The position numbers were made by a program, and so were the translations under genes. From Marisa cornuarietis (Eukaryota > Mollusca > Gastropoda > Architaenioglossa > Ampullariidae), in contig SMMW01000624.1 of assembly GCA_004794655.1 (NCBI GenBank), forward strand, positions 1,612,001-1,676,000: DNA of 64,000 nt, given 5' to 3'. Below are positions 34,193 to 47,856 of this stretch, in pieces. Each line of letters begins with the position of its first letter. The first letter of the stretch is position 1. The notes under the pieces were generated by a model. It was not told the DNA's origin. It searched no databases and saw only the letters and a list, made by a program, of their open reading frames with translations.

Positions 34193-34569
34193 TTTGAAAG
34201 ACTTATGTTAGTATTTGGCGTACATGATAGGACAAACGTATAGCCTTTGTTTTACTCTTAGTTCAAAAACAGAATATAATTACAATTCAAATTCATCATT
34301 TTGTCTTTTGTTTTAACTCATGCTCATATTCATAAATGTCCTAATTTTTTAGAAATATCAAGATCAAAACACTTTATACATTTTTTGGAAAAAGATTTTT
34401 TTTTATTACAATGGTAATATTTAATGTGCATGATACAAAAGTTTTAACGGCGTTACTTTAAAGTCAGTTCAGCAGAATAAACGGCAGAGTAAAACAAGAA
34501 GAAATCTTAAATATAACTTTTACCGCAAGATAACGTCGGATGTATTTTAAACAATTCAACATTATCCTT

Positions 34570-35604
34570 ATGAACGACTCAGAGAGTAACTCAACAACGG
34601 TCAGTTTTGTAACCGATGAACCAAATACAAAGAACGTTTTGTACGATGCAAGAAGTCAGGAGATATGCAAGATTGTTGAAACGATTTTCTATGGTGGTCT
34701 AACAACACTCGTGTGTCTCATTGGAATCCCAGGAAACATCATCAACTCCCTGGTGTTCTGGCGACAGGGACTACAAGACCGCATGAACTGTCTCTTCTCT
34801 CTCGCGCTGACTGATGTCTGTTACTTGTTGTTTTCCTTCACCATGTACTCTATAATGTCTTTTATTAGTTTCTCTGACGCAGCTTTGGGTGAGGAATATT
34901 ATTTGAAGACCATCTACTTTTTAGGATTTCTATTCTTCGCTGTTCGAATGACCTCGAGCTTAATTTGCGTGGTAATCGCGGTGGAGAGATGTGTTTGTGT
35001 TGTTTTCCCACTGACAGCCGCTACTTGTATACGAACCACAACCTTAGGAGTAACTATGGGTACGTGCTCATTTCTGTTCTTTTGTAGTAGCCTTTTATAC
35101 ACCTTTTCATACAAACCTCAATCCTCAAATGTGCTAGAAAAAACGCAATGGTCAGTTTGTATTACAACATTCTATGAACAGAATAGTAAAATAATCAGAA
35201 TAGTACTTAGCATCGTTCTTGAAACAGTTGTACCCATCGCTAGCTTTGTGATAGTGTGTGTCAGTACCGCGGTGACTGTACACAAGCTGAGAGCAGCGAG
35301 GACGTGGAGACAACAGACGACCTCGACATCCGGTAACATCAGCAGCCAACAGGCGGCTCTCACCTCCATGTTAGTCATTGTCTCCATCATCTACATCACG
35401 ACATTACTGCCAGTCGTTTTGTTCCAAATCGCTAACCTTTTTCTACAAGACCCGCTTACTAACCCTCGATTAAACATCACTACTTTGACAGTGAATGCAG
35501 CAGTCTATCCATTTCTACTGATTAACAGTTGTGTTCATATTTTTGTTTATTTTCGCTCTCAGCGCTTTCGTGAGACCTTACAAATTATACTTCATAGAAG
35601 GTAA
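34570..35604 (+). CDS. Class A GPCR C (chemosensory-like), intact
   Basis: This is an intact intronless receptor of 344 residues from MNDSESNST. An in-frame ATG at 34540 would add ten residues; the inner start is preferred because F begins at the same MNDSESN. TM1 holds GIPGNIINSLVFWRQG, with Ser where most copies have Cys. ICL1/TM2 reads DRMNCLFSLALTD, one Leu codon shorter than every paralogue. TM3 ends VERCVCVVFPL, ICL3 holds KLRAARTWRQQ, TM6 SIIYITTLLPVVLFQI, and TM7 INSCVHIFVYFRSQRFRE, an NPxxY variant. It shares ICL3 almost base for base with B, D and E while its TM4 and extracellular parts differ. A predicted G-protein-coupled chemosensory-type receptor; ligand unknown. Confidence 0.9.
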   Translation: MNDSESNSTTVSFVTDEPNTKNVLYDARSQEICKIVETIFYGGLTTLVCLIGIPGNIINSLVFWRQGLQDRMNCLFSLALTDVCYLLFSFTMYSIMSFISFSDAALGEEYYLKTIYFLGFLFFAVRMTSSLICVVIAVERCVCVVFPLTAATCIRTTTLGVTMGTCSFLFFCSSLLYTFSYKPQSSNVLEKTQWSVCITTFYEQNSKIIRIVLSIVLETVVPIASFVIVCVSTAVTVHKLRAARTWRQQTTSTSGNISSQQAALTSMLVIVSIIYITTLLPVVLFQIANLFLQDPLTNPRLNITTLTVNAAVYPFLLINSCVHIFVYFRSQRFRETLQIILHRR

Positions 35605-37839
35605 AACCGTAGTTTGGACCAAATAAATACTTAGAAGTCAACAGTGGATGATACTACAAGTTTGTCTTTAATAGCTTTAATTAGTCAGTGTTTACAAGTG
35701 GAGGAGATCTAAACAGAGGAGTCTCATTTCGACCTTAATGACATAAACGCTTACAAGATATTGCAAAATATTTTCTGACTGTTATTTATTATCGATATCA
35801 AATTATTTTTCCTGATAGAACAAGCAGTTTTAGTTAAAAATAATACCTGATTGTACCATTACATTTTAGAGCTGAAAAATCAGTGGTGCTCTCCATGGTA
35901 ATTTTTTTTAACGCATTTAGTAATCATCGGGATGGTTCTAGGACAGAATGTTGTATAATTGTTATTTAAATGATTACGTTTTTAGTTGATTAAATATCTT
36001 TTAATTAACAATACCGACAATGCGCTAACCAGAAGTCTTATTTAAAGGAACAAAGGATAGCAAATTGCAATCATTCCAATTATTCATTTTTTATTGCGTT
36101 GCCTATAAATCATGGTTACTGCTCTAGAGATCAAGTACACTTTCCTGAGGATTATTAAACTGCAAAACTCATTCCCTTGTTTCATCTTATGGGGAAAGTC
36201 GCGATCTCAAACAATAGTTACAGTACCCGTTCATTTTGGAACTAGAACCATCAATCAAAGTGTTTATGTTATATTATTTCGCGACACTTTGTCATGTTAT
36301 ATTAACCTTAATGTATAATTCTGTAAAAAATAATTGAACGAAAAAAAGTAGATATTCAGAAATCCACACAAACTACAAAAAAAGCTATTAATCAATCATT
36401 TCCTCAGAAAACATTTATCTAGTTGTATCTATAGTTGTCTGTGTCTTACTTTTTTTTCCTTAAATGTTGTTGTTATAATAATACTATTTTTAAAGCCGTT
36501 TCATCACCTTTCCTTTACCATTCGTCTACATTATTTAGAAATAATTGTAATATTGGATGTTTTTGTACTGTGAATAACCACTCTTCGGGAAACGCGAGTC
36601 CCGCTCTCTTTTTATCTTTTTCATTTCATGAGATTTAAGAAGAGAGATGAATCGGCAACACACAGGGTGGTGAGGGCTGAGAGGTCACCTGGAGGGAAGA
36701 TTTCACCTTACAATCTTATCATTATATTATCTTATATTATTGTAGAAGTGTTAATATTAGCGAGCAGACGATTGTGATAAATTGTTTGTAGTGAAATCAA
36801 TAAAGAAATGTTGTGTTGTTTACCGCTGCATTTGTGTTGTTACGCATGCTGGATCTCTCTTTCCCGGAAAATTCCCAAAGATATTTTTTACCTTCTATAA
36901 ATAACACACACACACACACACACACACAATCATACACATCTACAACGTTAAGATAAATAAATGTGCCCACGAAACCCCCCCCCACACACACACACTCACA
37001 CACTCACAATCACAGTCTAATTTTTTTTTAAGGTTACCATCAAACTAGTTTGTTCGATCAGTAGAGCGAAATATAGAAAAACAAAACAGTGCGACAATTT
37101 TTTTAGGTCTGAGTTCCTGACTCGTTCATAACAAATAGCATGCATTATTTTGCTAACACTCAAAATTGCTCAGCAACTTATGAATAAATTAGAACCTTCT
37201 CCACACCACACACGAGAAAAGCAACTAAAATATCACGTGCGTTGACAAAGTGAGCAGAACTAATATCATGAAAAATATCAGGGGATACTGCCTTCAACAT
37301 AGGCCCAAACTACCACCCGAACGATTAGCATCTCACACAGTATTTCACTGCCGCCTTCCAGCAGCTGACATGTCACATAAATCATCTGTGGGGAAGAATA
37401 CGACAATCATATGTACTTGTCCCCGTTAAAAGTCGACCGTCTGTCATATGAAAACTAGGAATAGGGCTATAGTGTTGGTGTCGCACGTCTGCTTCATACA
37501 AGAGTCGAGCTATAATAGGGTAGATACATGTGGGAACAGTTGGGTGGTAAGGTGGCGATACGGCAACAGTTGCCTTTGATGGTACCAGGCTGTGCGGGGG
37601 ACAAAAGGACCAGGTATGCTTCACCACCGTGTATCTCCCTGGTATCAGCTACCTCGGTATTGCTGGCCGCTTATGTCAGTACTAGCGCAGGTCAGAAACT
37701 TGTCTTATTACACTAAATCGCTTTGTGTTGTTCCTGGGGTCGTACGCTGGAAGCTCGGAGTCAACTGGATCTTTATTAGCAATTTAGTGTAAGTGTGCGC
37801 GTACACTTAAATGTCGGCGTAAGATGGTAGAGGTATCGA
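35605..37839. other. Flank downstream of receptor C
   Basis: No gene was found. The part near 36060-36240 (AACTCATTCCCTTGTTTCAT, GGGGAAAGTCGCGATC, ACAATAGTTACAGTACC) resembles 45830-45920 downstream of E and, inverted, 56450-56590. CA runs lie at 36904-36930 and 36983-37010. A small T/A-rich region precedes the LINE. ORFs here are short and unrecognised. Confidence 0.5.
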
Positions 37840-40270
37840 GAGTGTGATTAGTCCGAGGTGATGGCAATTCCAATGATAACGGAGAGAGATTGGCAGATTT
37901 TTGTGAAGAAAACAATCTACTGATTGGAGGCACACTCTTCCAACACAAAGACATCCACACGGCAACGTGGACATCACCAGACGGGATAAGAAAGAACCAG
38001 ATAGACCATGTCATCATCAACCGAAGATGGAGAAGCTCACTTCAAGATGTCAGAGTCTACAGAGGAGCAGACGTTGCCAGTGACTACACTCTTGTGATAG
38101 CCGCAGTTTATCTGAAGCTACGTCGCGAGGAAAACAGGCAGGTCAGCAGGGAGTGGACTCCGGCAGACTGAAAGACCCAGCCACCAAACGGGCCTTTGTA
38201 GTGGAAGTAAAGAACATGTTCCAGGCACTAGGGGACCAACAAGAGATGACCTTAGAGGACTTCAATCGAGTCTTACAGGAAACAGGAGAGAAAATCCCGT
38301 GCTTCCAACAAAAAAGACAGAACAGTGGATCAGAGAAGCAACATGGAAAAGGATAGAAGAGAGAAATTCAACCAAGCAGAAAATCAACAACACAAGATCT
38401 GAACGTCTGAAAGAACAACACAGACAAAGATAAACAGAAATAAACAAAGAGGCAAAGAGGATGATCAAAACCGACAAAAGGGACTACATGGAGAAACTGG
38501 CAGATGAAGTAGAAGAAGTAGCACGAAAAAATGACCTGAAGACACTGTATAAAATCAATAAACTGCTGAACAACAGGTTCAAAAACAGTGAAGTACCAGT
38601 GAAAGACATGAACGAAAATGTTGTCTAGGGAGAGGCAGAAAAACTACATCGCTGGAGGGAGCATTTTGAGTCAGTTCTAAACAGACCAGACCCCCCTCAG
38701 CTCGCAGACATCCAGCCAGCAGATACAGACCTTGACATCTGCACAGACCCACCAAGCTTGTAAGAAGTGACAGCAGCAATCAAGGCAATCAAAAGCGGCA
38801 AAGCATCAGGGGCAGATGGAATAACAGCAGAGATGTTGAAAGCAGACGGAATGTAACAGCTCCCATGTTGACTGAAATCTTCAGGCAAGTTTGGTAATGA
38901 GGACAGATCCCTGATGCGTGGAAGACAGGGCTCATCTTCAAGTTACCCAAGAAAGGAGATCTTAGAGACTGCAATAACTGGAGGGGTATAACACTTCTTT
39001 TCATCACCAGCAAGGTCTTCAGCAAGATTGTTTTGTCAAGACTGACGGCAACCGTTGAGAAAGTCCTCCGGCCCCAGCAAGCAGGATTTCGCCCTGGGCG
39101 ATCCTGCTCTGAACTCATTTTCACTCGGCGTCAGACTCTGGAGCAGAGCAATGAGTGGAACGCACTGCTGTACATCAACTTCATCGACCTGGAGAAGGCT
39201 TTTGACAGCATCCAACGCGAGCCCTTATGGAGTCCCTGCAAAACTTTTCCAGGTCGTTGGAATGCTGTACAGCGATTTCAAATCTCAGGTGGTCTGTGAC
39301 ACGGAGCTCACAGCCCCCTTCAACGTCAGTACTGGAATGAAGCATGGCTGCATTCTGTCGCCGTTCCTGTTCATCCTGGCCATGGAGTGGATTATGAAGA
39401 ATTCCACCGACAGAGAGAGGAGAGGGATCAAATGGACCATGACTATGACAGCAACAACAATGCTGGAAGACTTGTACTTTGCCAATGACATTGCTTTGTT
39501 GTCACACCGCCACCAAGACATGCAGGTGAAAACAATTACCTTCTCAGAAACAGCTGGAAACCTTGGCTTGAAGGTCAGCGCAAAGAAAACGAAAACTATG
39601 AGAGTGAACGCCAGATTCCAAGAAAACATCAAACTCAATGGAGAAAAGATTGAGGAAGTTGACAGTTTTACCTATCTTGGGTCCAAGATGTTCAACACCG
39701 GGGATGCGGAGGTGGAGATTCGAGCCCGACTGGAAAACGCCAGCCAGGCCTTCGCCTCACTCAGGAGCACATGGAAGGCAAAAAACATCAGCCAGAAGAC
39801 CAAGCTGAGAATCTTCAAGTCCAATGTGATCAGCACCCTTCTTTATGGATCAAAATCATGGAAGATGACCAAAAACATCGGTAACAGGCTTGACGTCTTC
39901 CAAAACAGATGCTTTAGGCGCATACTTAACATCTTTTGCCCAAACACCATCACCAATGAAGAACTCCACTGAAGAACTGAAACTGAATCCATCACCACGC
40001 TAGTTCAACGAAGGGGTTTGCGATGGATTGGACATGTGCTCCGCCAGCAGACAGCAGACCTCTCCAGAATCGCCCTACGATGGACTCCAGACGGCCGAAG
40101 AAAACGAGGCTGCCCAAAGGTAACCTGGAAAAGAGCAGTGGAAAGGGGGATGAAAGGATGGGGCTGGACATGGGGTCGCCGGGAGCGAGTTTCAGCTGAT
40201 CGACATCAGTGGTGGGCTCTGGTTGAGGCCTTATGTGCAACTAGCACGCAGAGGATTGATTGATTGATTG
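37840..40270 (+). mobile_element. 5'-truncated LINE, RTE-like, degenerate
   Basis: The element starts inside the APE endonuclease: NGERLADFCEENNLLIGGTL, then TATWTSPDGIRKNQIDHVII, RGADVASDY. It continues through a linker into reverse transcriptase: SGADGITAEMLKADG, WRGITLL, QQAGFRPGRSCSE, FIDLEKAFDS, FNVSTGMKHGCILSPFLF. The catalytic YADD box reads FANDIALLS, with one catalytic Asp changed to Asn. The C-terminal part gives EEVDSFTYLGSKM, LLYGSKSWKM, RWIGHVLRQQ and DRHQWWALVEALC, and a (GATT)n tail closes it at about 40256-40270. Several frameshifts and stops (for example TAG at about 38626 and TAA at about 38761) show it is dead. Endonuclease type and the short simple-repeat tail suggest the RTE group; this is a tentative placement. 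It lies between duplicated blocks B-C and D-F. Confidence 0.85.
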
Positions 40271-41524
40271 TAATTTCAACTTCTGACCTTCTTTACGTCC
40301 TCATTCCCCGGAGTTCACGACACAGTCAATCATCTATAAATATCACTTGATTGATTTTTAAAAAAAACCTGAACGTCTGTACTCCCCCAAACGAAAGGTG
40401 CCAGTCAAAGGATGTCTGAGAGACATTATAGAATTTAATTGTATTTCGCAAATGCATTTTATAGCTTTAGAATTGAACTTTAGAATTGGATAGCAGCTTT
40501 TCGGTATAATATACACTTTTTCTTTCATGTCTCGGTTCCACAGCCTCTCCATAGAGAATACAAACAGTCTTGTCTACCTTGTTAATATATGTTCTAATAT
40601 CACCGGAAGCGGTCAGAGGGACTTGCAACTCATAAGTTATTAGCAAATTCTTAGAAAGTCATCCCGCATCCTCACTATTCCTGATCATGTATTGGCATGT
40701 AAGTTTTCACTCTTGTGTTCTGGCTGTAGGTACGCGATGTCTGTATGCAGAACCGATCGTCACCGCAAATCATTCATTACACGTGCCGTTCCACTCGATA
40801 AATTCTACTGGTCGTCATCTTGTTATAGCTTGAAGTGACCTCAGGTCATAAATTGTATCGTACTGTTGCAGTGTGTGTGTGTGTGTGTGTGCTTTCATCT
40901 AGCAAATGAATATAATTTTCCTAAAAGTTCTCCATTTATTCTTAAAATAATAGGCAATGCAATCCAACTGACTCTAACTTACTCCGCACGTATCTAACAC
41001 AGAAAACTTGAGTTTCCTACTTACTATTTCTAAGGAGTTACATATGACCTTGACTTGCACGCAGGAAATTATCTCACGAAGGAAACTTGCAGCCGAGATA
41101 TGACCATTATGATAAACAGTATTTCACATTATTTCTCGTCCGAATGGCGGGTTCTTTTAAAAAAAACGCTTATAGCTTGAATTAACAATTTATCACCTAA
41201 TTCATTATTCAGTGAGTACACTCAACTATTAACCGTATAACAAGGTTATGAGAATACTCAAAATGTAAACAAAAAAGGTTAAGTTGATGAAGCAAGGAAC
41301 TGGCTATTTTCTGTGCCTGCTACACACAGTGTCCACATCTAGTAACTTGGAAAATCAGTTGAGAAGTGTGGAAACTGCACCGTATTGAAGCACAATGGTG
41401 AGCGGTGAAATATCAGTAATTTATTCGTCCCCATCAATCGCATCGTTTTTCTTATGTTTATTCGCTTAATCTTAAAAGTACTACATTGAGCTCCACCCCT
41501 CCGTTCCATGCAGAAGCAAACGGG
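40271..41524. other. Flank between LINE and receptor D
   Basis: No gene was found. It contains (GT)n at 40871-40890. The piece from about 40726 matches about 24640 upstream of B, giving the left edge of the D copy of the duplication. Confidence 0.5.
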
Positions 41525-41645
41525 TATGTTTGTTCACTGGGCGTTTGGTGGACATGTGATAAGCACATAGTTGCCAACAGGAAATTAATGTTTACCCATG
41601 TAAGACTCTAGCAATTATGTCATGTCAGCATAGCAAATGCTGGCT
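41525..41645 (+). promoter_or_regulatory. Shared upstream module, receptor D
   Basis: The block holds CACTGGGCGTTTGGTGGACA, TGTGATAAGCACATAGTTGC CAACAGGAAATTAATG and TTATGTCATGTCAGCATAGC. It closely matches the module before B. A GT repeat follows (41662-41690). The distance to the ATG is about 0.6 kb. Confidence 0.45.
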
Positions 41646-42215
41646 GAAAACTACTTGCCGGTATGTGTGTGTGTGTGTGTGCGTGTGCGTGCAATTTCTT
41701 TCATATTATCCACTGAGTGCCATTTTATAACAGTAAATTAATATCATGTCTGGTTTTAATTAGATAGAAAGATAATTTAGAAAAAACTATATATTTTTTG
41801 TATTACATTGAGGTATATAACCAGTAAATAAACGAATAACTGTGTTTACAGAGTTCAAAAAGAAATTCTCTTGAAAGGGAAAAAGTAGGGTTAAATCTGT
41901 GCTCTTCAAATATTCAATAAAAAAAGAACTATACTTCACTTTTATCAATGGAGACATCGATGAACCTTAGTCTAGCTTTTTTTAAAAATTATAAAAAATA
42001 ATATTGTTTCTTCCCAAAGACGTCCTTGTGTTTGTTCATCCTAATGTTTAACCTAATGTAAACAGTTAATCTACATAAAAGTTACTTTAACGGCAAGGTG
42101 TTATTATAAATTCTAAAGAAGACCAAAATACGACAGTTAGAATAACTTCATTTTTGCCAGCAAAATTGTTCGAAACGTATTTCATTTTTCATCGTGCTGT
42201 ATTGTTATATTCCAA

Positions 42216-43256
42216 ATGAAAAACACAGAGAGTAACTCAACAACGGACAAGGTAACTTTTGTAACAGATGTATCGAACGATTTCTACGATGCCACCAGTC
42301 AGGTGATACAACAGATAGTGGAAACAGTTATGTTTGCTGGTCTAACAACACTCGTGTGTCTCATTGGAATCCCAGGAAACATCATCAACTGCCTGGTGTT
42401 CTGGCGACAGGGACTACAAGACCGCATGAACTTGTAACTCTTCTCTCTTGCGCTGACTTATTGCTTTTACTTGTTGTTTTCCTTCGCCATATTGTCTATG
42501 AAATCATTTATTACATTGTATGACACAGTTCTAGGTGAGGAATATTATATCAAGACTATGACCTCCATAGTCTCTTTTTTCTTTGCTGTTCGAACGACCT
42601 CCAGCTTTATTAACGTAGTGATATCGGTGGAGAGATGTGTTTGTGTTGTCTTTCCACTCAGCGCCGCTACTTGTATAAGAACGAGAACCTTGGGAGTGTT
42701 AATGGGTTCGTCCACGTTTCTGTTCTTTTGTGGTAACCTTTTACACTTCTTCTCATACAAGCCTCAGTCCATAGATATGCTAGACAAAACGCAGTGGTCA
42801 TTTGTTACTACAAAGTTCTATGAACAGAATAGTGTAATAATCACAGTAGTGAATTTCTTACATGAAACAGTTGTACGCATCACTAGCTTTGTGATAGTGT
42901 GTGTCAGTACCGCTGTGACTGTACACAAGCTGAGAGCAGCGAGGACGTGGAGACAACAGACGACCTCGACATCCGGTAACATCAGCAGCCAACAGGCGGC
43001 TCTCACATCCACGCTAGTCATCGTCTCCATCATCTACATTATGACATTATCGCCAGCTGTCATGTGGGAAATTGTGCTACTATTTTTGCCACACCGGCAA
43101 GCTACTTATGAACTGTTCACCATTACTATGACAGTGGCCGCAACAGTTTATCCATTTGAGCACATTAACTGTTGTGTTCACAGTTTTGTTTATTATTGTC
43201 ACTCGCAACGTTTCCGGAAGATTTTTACAATAATATTTCATAAAATTAAACTATGA
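42216..43256 (+). pseudogene. Class A GPCR D, single nonsense codon
   Basis: This locus is full length (346 codons) and collinear with B: MKNTESNSTTDKV, TM1 GIPGNIINCLVFWRQG, then TAA at 42435-42437 where all other copies have TGT (Cys) at the start of TM2. The nearby LTD is changed to LTY. After the stop the frame is open through TM3 (VERCVCVVFPL), ICL3 (KLRAARTWRQQ), TM6 and TM7 (INCCVHSFVYY) to TGA at 43254-43256. Two adjacent base changes made the stop, so this is a real change and not an indel error. Because the rest is intact, the inactivation looks recent. Confidence 0.85.
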
Positions 43257-44477
43257 TATAGACAGACATATCAACTTGACGTTATCAGCAAAATAATACC
43301 ACTTCTCTGGTCATTTCTGAACACTTTATGTGTACAGAGTTTACACGTCTGTGGATGGACATAAAGGAATCGTATCACGCGCATTGTGTTGGATGCATGT
43401 ACAGCACAGTAATGGTCATCTGCATTTATGTTGTATTTCTGTTACGGCTTTACGTTATAAACATGTTTTAGAAAGGTTTTTTCTGAATATTCTGCATACA
43501 AAAAATCAGATCGCTAACATATTCAAACAGGGCTAGGTAGAATAGAGCGATGTTTTATTATATATTTTTTCTTGTTTTTTAACAACCCTTCATTTTTTAA
43601 AGTAATTAAATTGTTGTGTTCACAATTCTTGTCAGCCAACTATATAGTACTGGCAAATTGCAATTAGCACGGGTGTCATATGTATTTCATTAAAGGTTAA
43701 TTAGAGATAATGAAACAGTCTACATCCTCATAAATTTATATTACATGAACATATTAAACTGAAAACCACTTTTACTCTGTTCTAAATAATAAGAACCCAT
43801 TTAAAATTAACTCGAACAAGTTGTTTTTAGACAACCTAAGGAGTGCCGATCTTGGACAAGATCAAGGTATAGGTTTCAGTATTAACTAAAATCAATAGCT
43901 GGTGCTGTTATTTAAAGGTAAACAAATGCGTGTATTAGACAGTACCAACCTGTGTTAATAACCATACTGTGAGGATTTAAAAAATCTTTAAATAGTTGAT
44001 ATTATATAACGTCATCTTTGTCACAGATGCTGACTCTGACTTTACAAGTATCTCGATATTTTAATAAAAAACCTAGTGACCAAAACGCAAAGATAATGCC
44101 AGATACTCATTAGAAACAAAATCACCCGAACATCACCGGTAGTAAGTGCAGAAGCGACTCACGTCATTGTTCCTGCATAGTCCTCCTCCTCTTCCTAGTC
44201 CACTGTTACTCTATAAGCTGAACTGTGACTGCTGTTAACTGTAAGGTATACTCATCAGCAGCGTGTCAAGTAGCTAGTACTTTTTAAAGGAATGCAAAAC
44301 AGGAACATTGTAATTACAAGAGCTTGTAATTAGGTTTGCATTTTTCGAAATTAGGTAATAGATCAAAAATTTGAAAACTTGGTACAAGCTATTGCATTTT
44401 GTTTGATATATTTAAATATGTTCTAACAAATCAGAGGATGCAGCGACTCATATATGAACATTATATACAATGTCACT

Positions 44478-44524
<47 letters not shown>

Positions 44525-44689
44525 CCCTGAAAGAGGTGAATACCCCAGAAAAGGACACCAAACCAAATACAGAAATAATCTGATATTAACCCCTTATATG
44601 CGCCTCAGTTGAGCGCTTCCCCCAGCTTGACCCCACTTCCTCCCCTCAATGTCAGCCCCGACCTAAGCAGCTGATCTATCAGTCTATCT
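43257..44689. other. Flank between receptors D and E
   Basis: No gene was found. It is similar to the downstream flank of B to about 44060. A (CA)n run (44478-44522) lies about 170 bp before the truncated start of E. Confidence 0.5.
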
Positions 44690-45233
44690 ATACAAACGAG
44701 AACCTTGGAAGTTTTACTGGGTACGTGATTTCTCTTCTTGTTTAGTCTCAGTCTTTTATACACCTTTTCATTTAACCCTCAGTAACGCTAGGAAAAAGGT
44801 ACTGGTCACTAGGTTCTACAATATTCCATGAAAAGAACAGTGCCATTCAGTTATCAAAATATTTGTAGCCATCTTTCTGTAAGCAGTTGTACGCATCACC
44901 AGCTTTGTGATAGTGTGTGTCAGTACCGCGGTGACTGTACACAATCTGAGAGCAGCGAGGACGTGGAGACAACAGACGACCTCGACATCCGGTAACATCA
45001 GCAGCCAACAGGTGGCTCTCACCTCCATGTTAGTCGTCGTATCCTTCATCTACATCATGATATTATTGCCAGCCGTCATGTGGCAAATCAGTTTACTATT
45101 TCTACCAGATCCACTTGCAACTCCTCGACTCTACACCATTACTATGACAGTGAACGCAGCGGTTTATCCATTTCAACAGATTGATAGTTGTGTTCACATT
45201 TTTGTTCATTTTTTTCGCTCTCAAAGTTTCTGA
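44690..45233 (+). pseudogene. Class A GPCR E, 5'-truncated fragment
   Basis: Homology begins abruptly at the ICL2/TM4 segment (IQTRTL-x-VLLGT, followed at once by a stop) and continues with several stops through ECL2. TM5 to TM7 are then open from about 44907: CVSTAVTVHNLRAARTWRQQ, SFIYIMILLPAVMWQI, AAVYPFQQIDSCVHIFVHFF. It ends early at RSQSF TGA, where others have RSQRFRE. TM1-TM3 are absent. Its downstream flank resembles that of C and not that of D. Confidence 0.8.
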
Positions 45234-47054
45234 GAGACATTTACAATGATATTTTACAAAAGTTAATTCTATTTGAGACAAACATATTGCCTCGCGTTTA
45301 AATACTTCATTTGCGTACAGTCTTTGCACGTGTCGCGAAGTGATTGTGCACTTTGTGTCAGAAACGTGTGCGATATAATACACATTTGTTTACTTAGTTT
45401 GCTTATTATTTATGTATAGAACATTACTTCCCTAATAGTAAAAGCACTTTTTTTCTTGTTAACGAACATACCTAAAAACCCCAACAATAGTTTTTCAAAG
45501 CTGGAAATCCAATCGTGTTTCTATTTTTTTTTAGATCAATGATTCCTTTAACTTTTAGTAGGTTATTATGATGGGAGAAAATTATTTTTAAAAACGTTGT
45601 CAGCTGTAGCCTTGAGGAAAATATAGTTTGATAATAATTGTACAAAGAGATTGCGCTAAAGAGGGTTGCATTTTTGAAGAAACAAAAGATAACACATTAC
45701 TCGTCTCCATCCCAAATACTTATATTGCATTGTATGGCACATGAACCATCAAACACGGTTACCTCTCTGCGTATAAGTCAGGTAGACGTCTCTGAAGATC
45801 ATTAAGTGCAGTGGCTAGCGAGTGAGTGAATGCAAACTCATTCCCTTGTTTTCAGCTAATGGAGGAATTTGTGAACTTGAACAATAGTACAGACCTGTTA
45901 AGCTTCCTACAGTACCTACCTTAGGTGGTTAATATCATTTACGGATGTAAAAACCAATTTTGATGGCTTTGGAAACTGGAAATGCAGGACTAGAGCTTCT
46001 AAACCAAAAATAAGCCTTAGTGTATTAGTAATTTTCGTTTTTGTAACTGTCAACAGTCGCAGTCTACGAGACCCAGCAGATGGCATGGAATACTTGAAAA
46101 GTTTGTTTTTTGTTGTTTTTTTAGTTAGTTGGTGTTGTATGATTTTCTCCCGGAGTATCTTGTGGTCACTCGTCACCAGAGGCAGCGTCATTTTGTACAC
46201 AACCTTTGACCCCAAGAGGCGGCGCCGAGGTGTTTGTTGTAACGTCTGTCCCCGACTAGAACCTTCTGTGGTTTGTCTTTATCTCGTGTGTGAATGTAGA
46301 AGATATACGTATTTTGGGGGGATTCCTGGACATTAAAGACCTCGCAAATGTCCAGGCGTTAACTTGAACGCGAGTGTTTGTGACACAGTCTTTGGCTAAA
46401 ATCAAAATAGTCAATGTTATTAATCCTTGTAGGTAACTGATATTACCTAAAGGTAATCTTTAAATGTAGAAATTATTAAATGTATGCAAAAAATACTAAC
46501 TCTATGTTCTCAATCGTTTCGTTTCAGAAAGCATTTCTCTAGTTGTGGCTAAGCTGATAGTAGTTTTTGGTGTTTTACTGATTTTTATTATGCTAAAAAA
46601 TTTAGAGGTTCATGAAAATAGCTTGTTTGTGAAGATCGGAAGATGTGCCTTGTGGTGTATTAAATTCGCCTGCTGGTTAAAGATTTTAGACACTTGCATC
46701 ACAGTTTGGATAACTGATGCCCCACAACCGTGTTGTGGAATATAGTCAGTTTAGCAGATGAACAGAAGGACATTTTTATATTGACAGGTTTAGTCAGTTG
46801 TTACAATTATCAAACAACACTAAGTACTGTTAATGTAGTCTTTTTAATTTTATTTCAATAAACAGCTTTGAGAATTTGTTTACAAGAAAGACTTGTAATA
46901 TTTTTTATAGAAATAAAACATGTGCTCTACGTTTGACCACAATACTGATGGTAAAGACTGCTTAGCATGTTTGACATGTTGAACTAAAAGCATGTCTCCT
47001 GAGATAATAATAAACGGGATCATATGCCAGAGGAGAACAAGTCCACATAATCTT
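45234..47054. other. Flank downstream of receptor E
   Basis: No gene was found. Positions 45700-45920 and about 46500-46560 resemble the C downstream flank (36060-36240 and about 36400-36450). The short hydrophobic frame at 46545-46745 has no family I recognise. Confidence 0.45.
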
Positions 47055-47215
47055 TTAATCACATTATGCCAAGTACTTGGGAGTATTGCTAGATAGCCAA
47101 TTAACCTGGTCTAGTCATGTGGATGCTGTTTTTAGGAACACACTTAGATCTTTTCAGGTTTGCAACAAGATGTTGTGAATGTTTTATCAGAGTATGGTGT
47201 GTAGTGTGATATTAG
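47055..47215 (+). mobile_element. LINE reverse-transcriptase C-terminal fragment
   Basis: The sequence reads YLGVLLDSQLTWSSHVDAVF RNTLRSF and, after a frame change, FYQSMVCSVIL. This is the C-terminal 'YLGV-x-LD...' region of a LINE ORF2 protein of a different type from the RTE-like element at 37.8 kb. Confidence 0.6.
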
Positions 47216-47274
47216 ATTTTTTAACAACGGCTGGCCTATCGGCTGACTTTGGATTTTAAGCGTTGAGGATGGCT

Positions 47275-47310
47275 TTGTCTTGTCTTGTCTTGTCTTGTCT
47301 TGTCTTGTTG
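47275..47310. repeat. (TTGTC)n pentanucleotide repeat
   Basis: About seven copies of CTTGT/TTGTC. It lies about 60 bp after the LINE fragment and may be its simple-repeat tail. Confidence 0.85.
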
Positions 47311-47856
47311 GCGATAACATTGACCAAGATGCTAGGGTAACATAGGCAGCAAACGATTCTTTCCCTTGTCTACATGCTACCCACACCCTATTCTACCCTA
47401 TTATGTCAGTGTGTGCTTGTACCATACTTGTCGAAAGATGTTCACATTTATATTAAACTAATCTGGATTAAAAATCTTTCTCGCAAAATGCATCGGCTTC
47501 CATAATTAAACATTTTAGCGGAAAGACAGTGGCGAGCTACTCAAGAACACATCGCAAAAAAATTTTTTTAAATGTGCTGAAAAGATTGTTTCATAAAGAT
47601 TTTTTAATCCAGATTAGTTTAATATTTTATTGCATTTCTTTTGCGGTTTAGTTCGTCTGGTTAACATTTTGTAGATGTAACAGCAGATGTAATGTAGGTT
47701 TATTAACAGTTCTTTCAGTTACTGTTTTGACTAGATATAAGAACAGAAATGTCTTAAAAAACACACCTTTTATCGTATTGTTATAGGCAAGAGAGATGCA
47801 AGATGTGCATAAAAGTTTTATAGATGATTTCAAGTATTATCTTAGCTACTTTAATA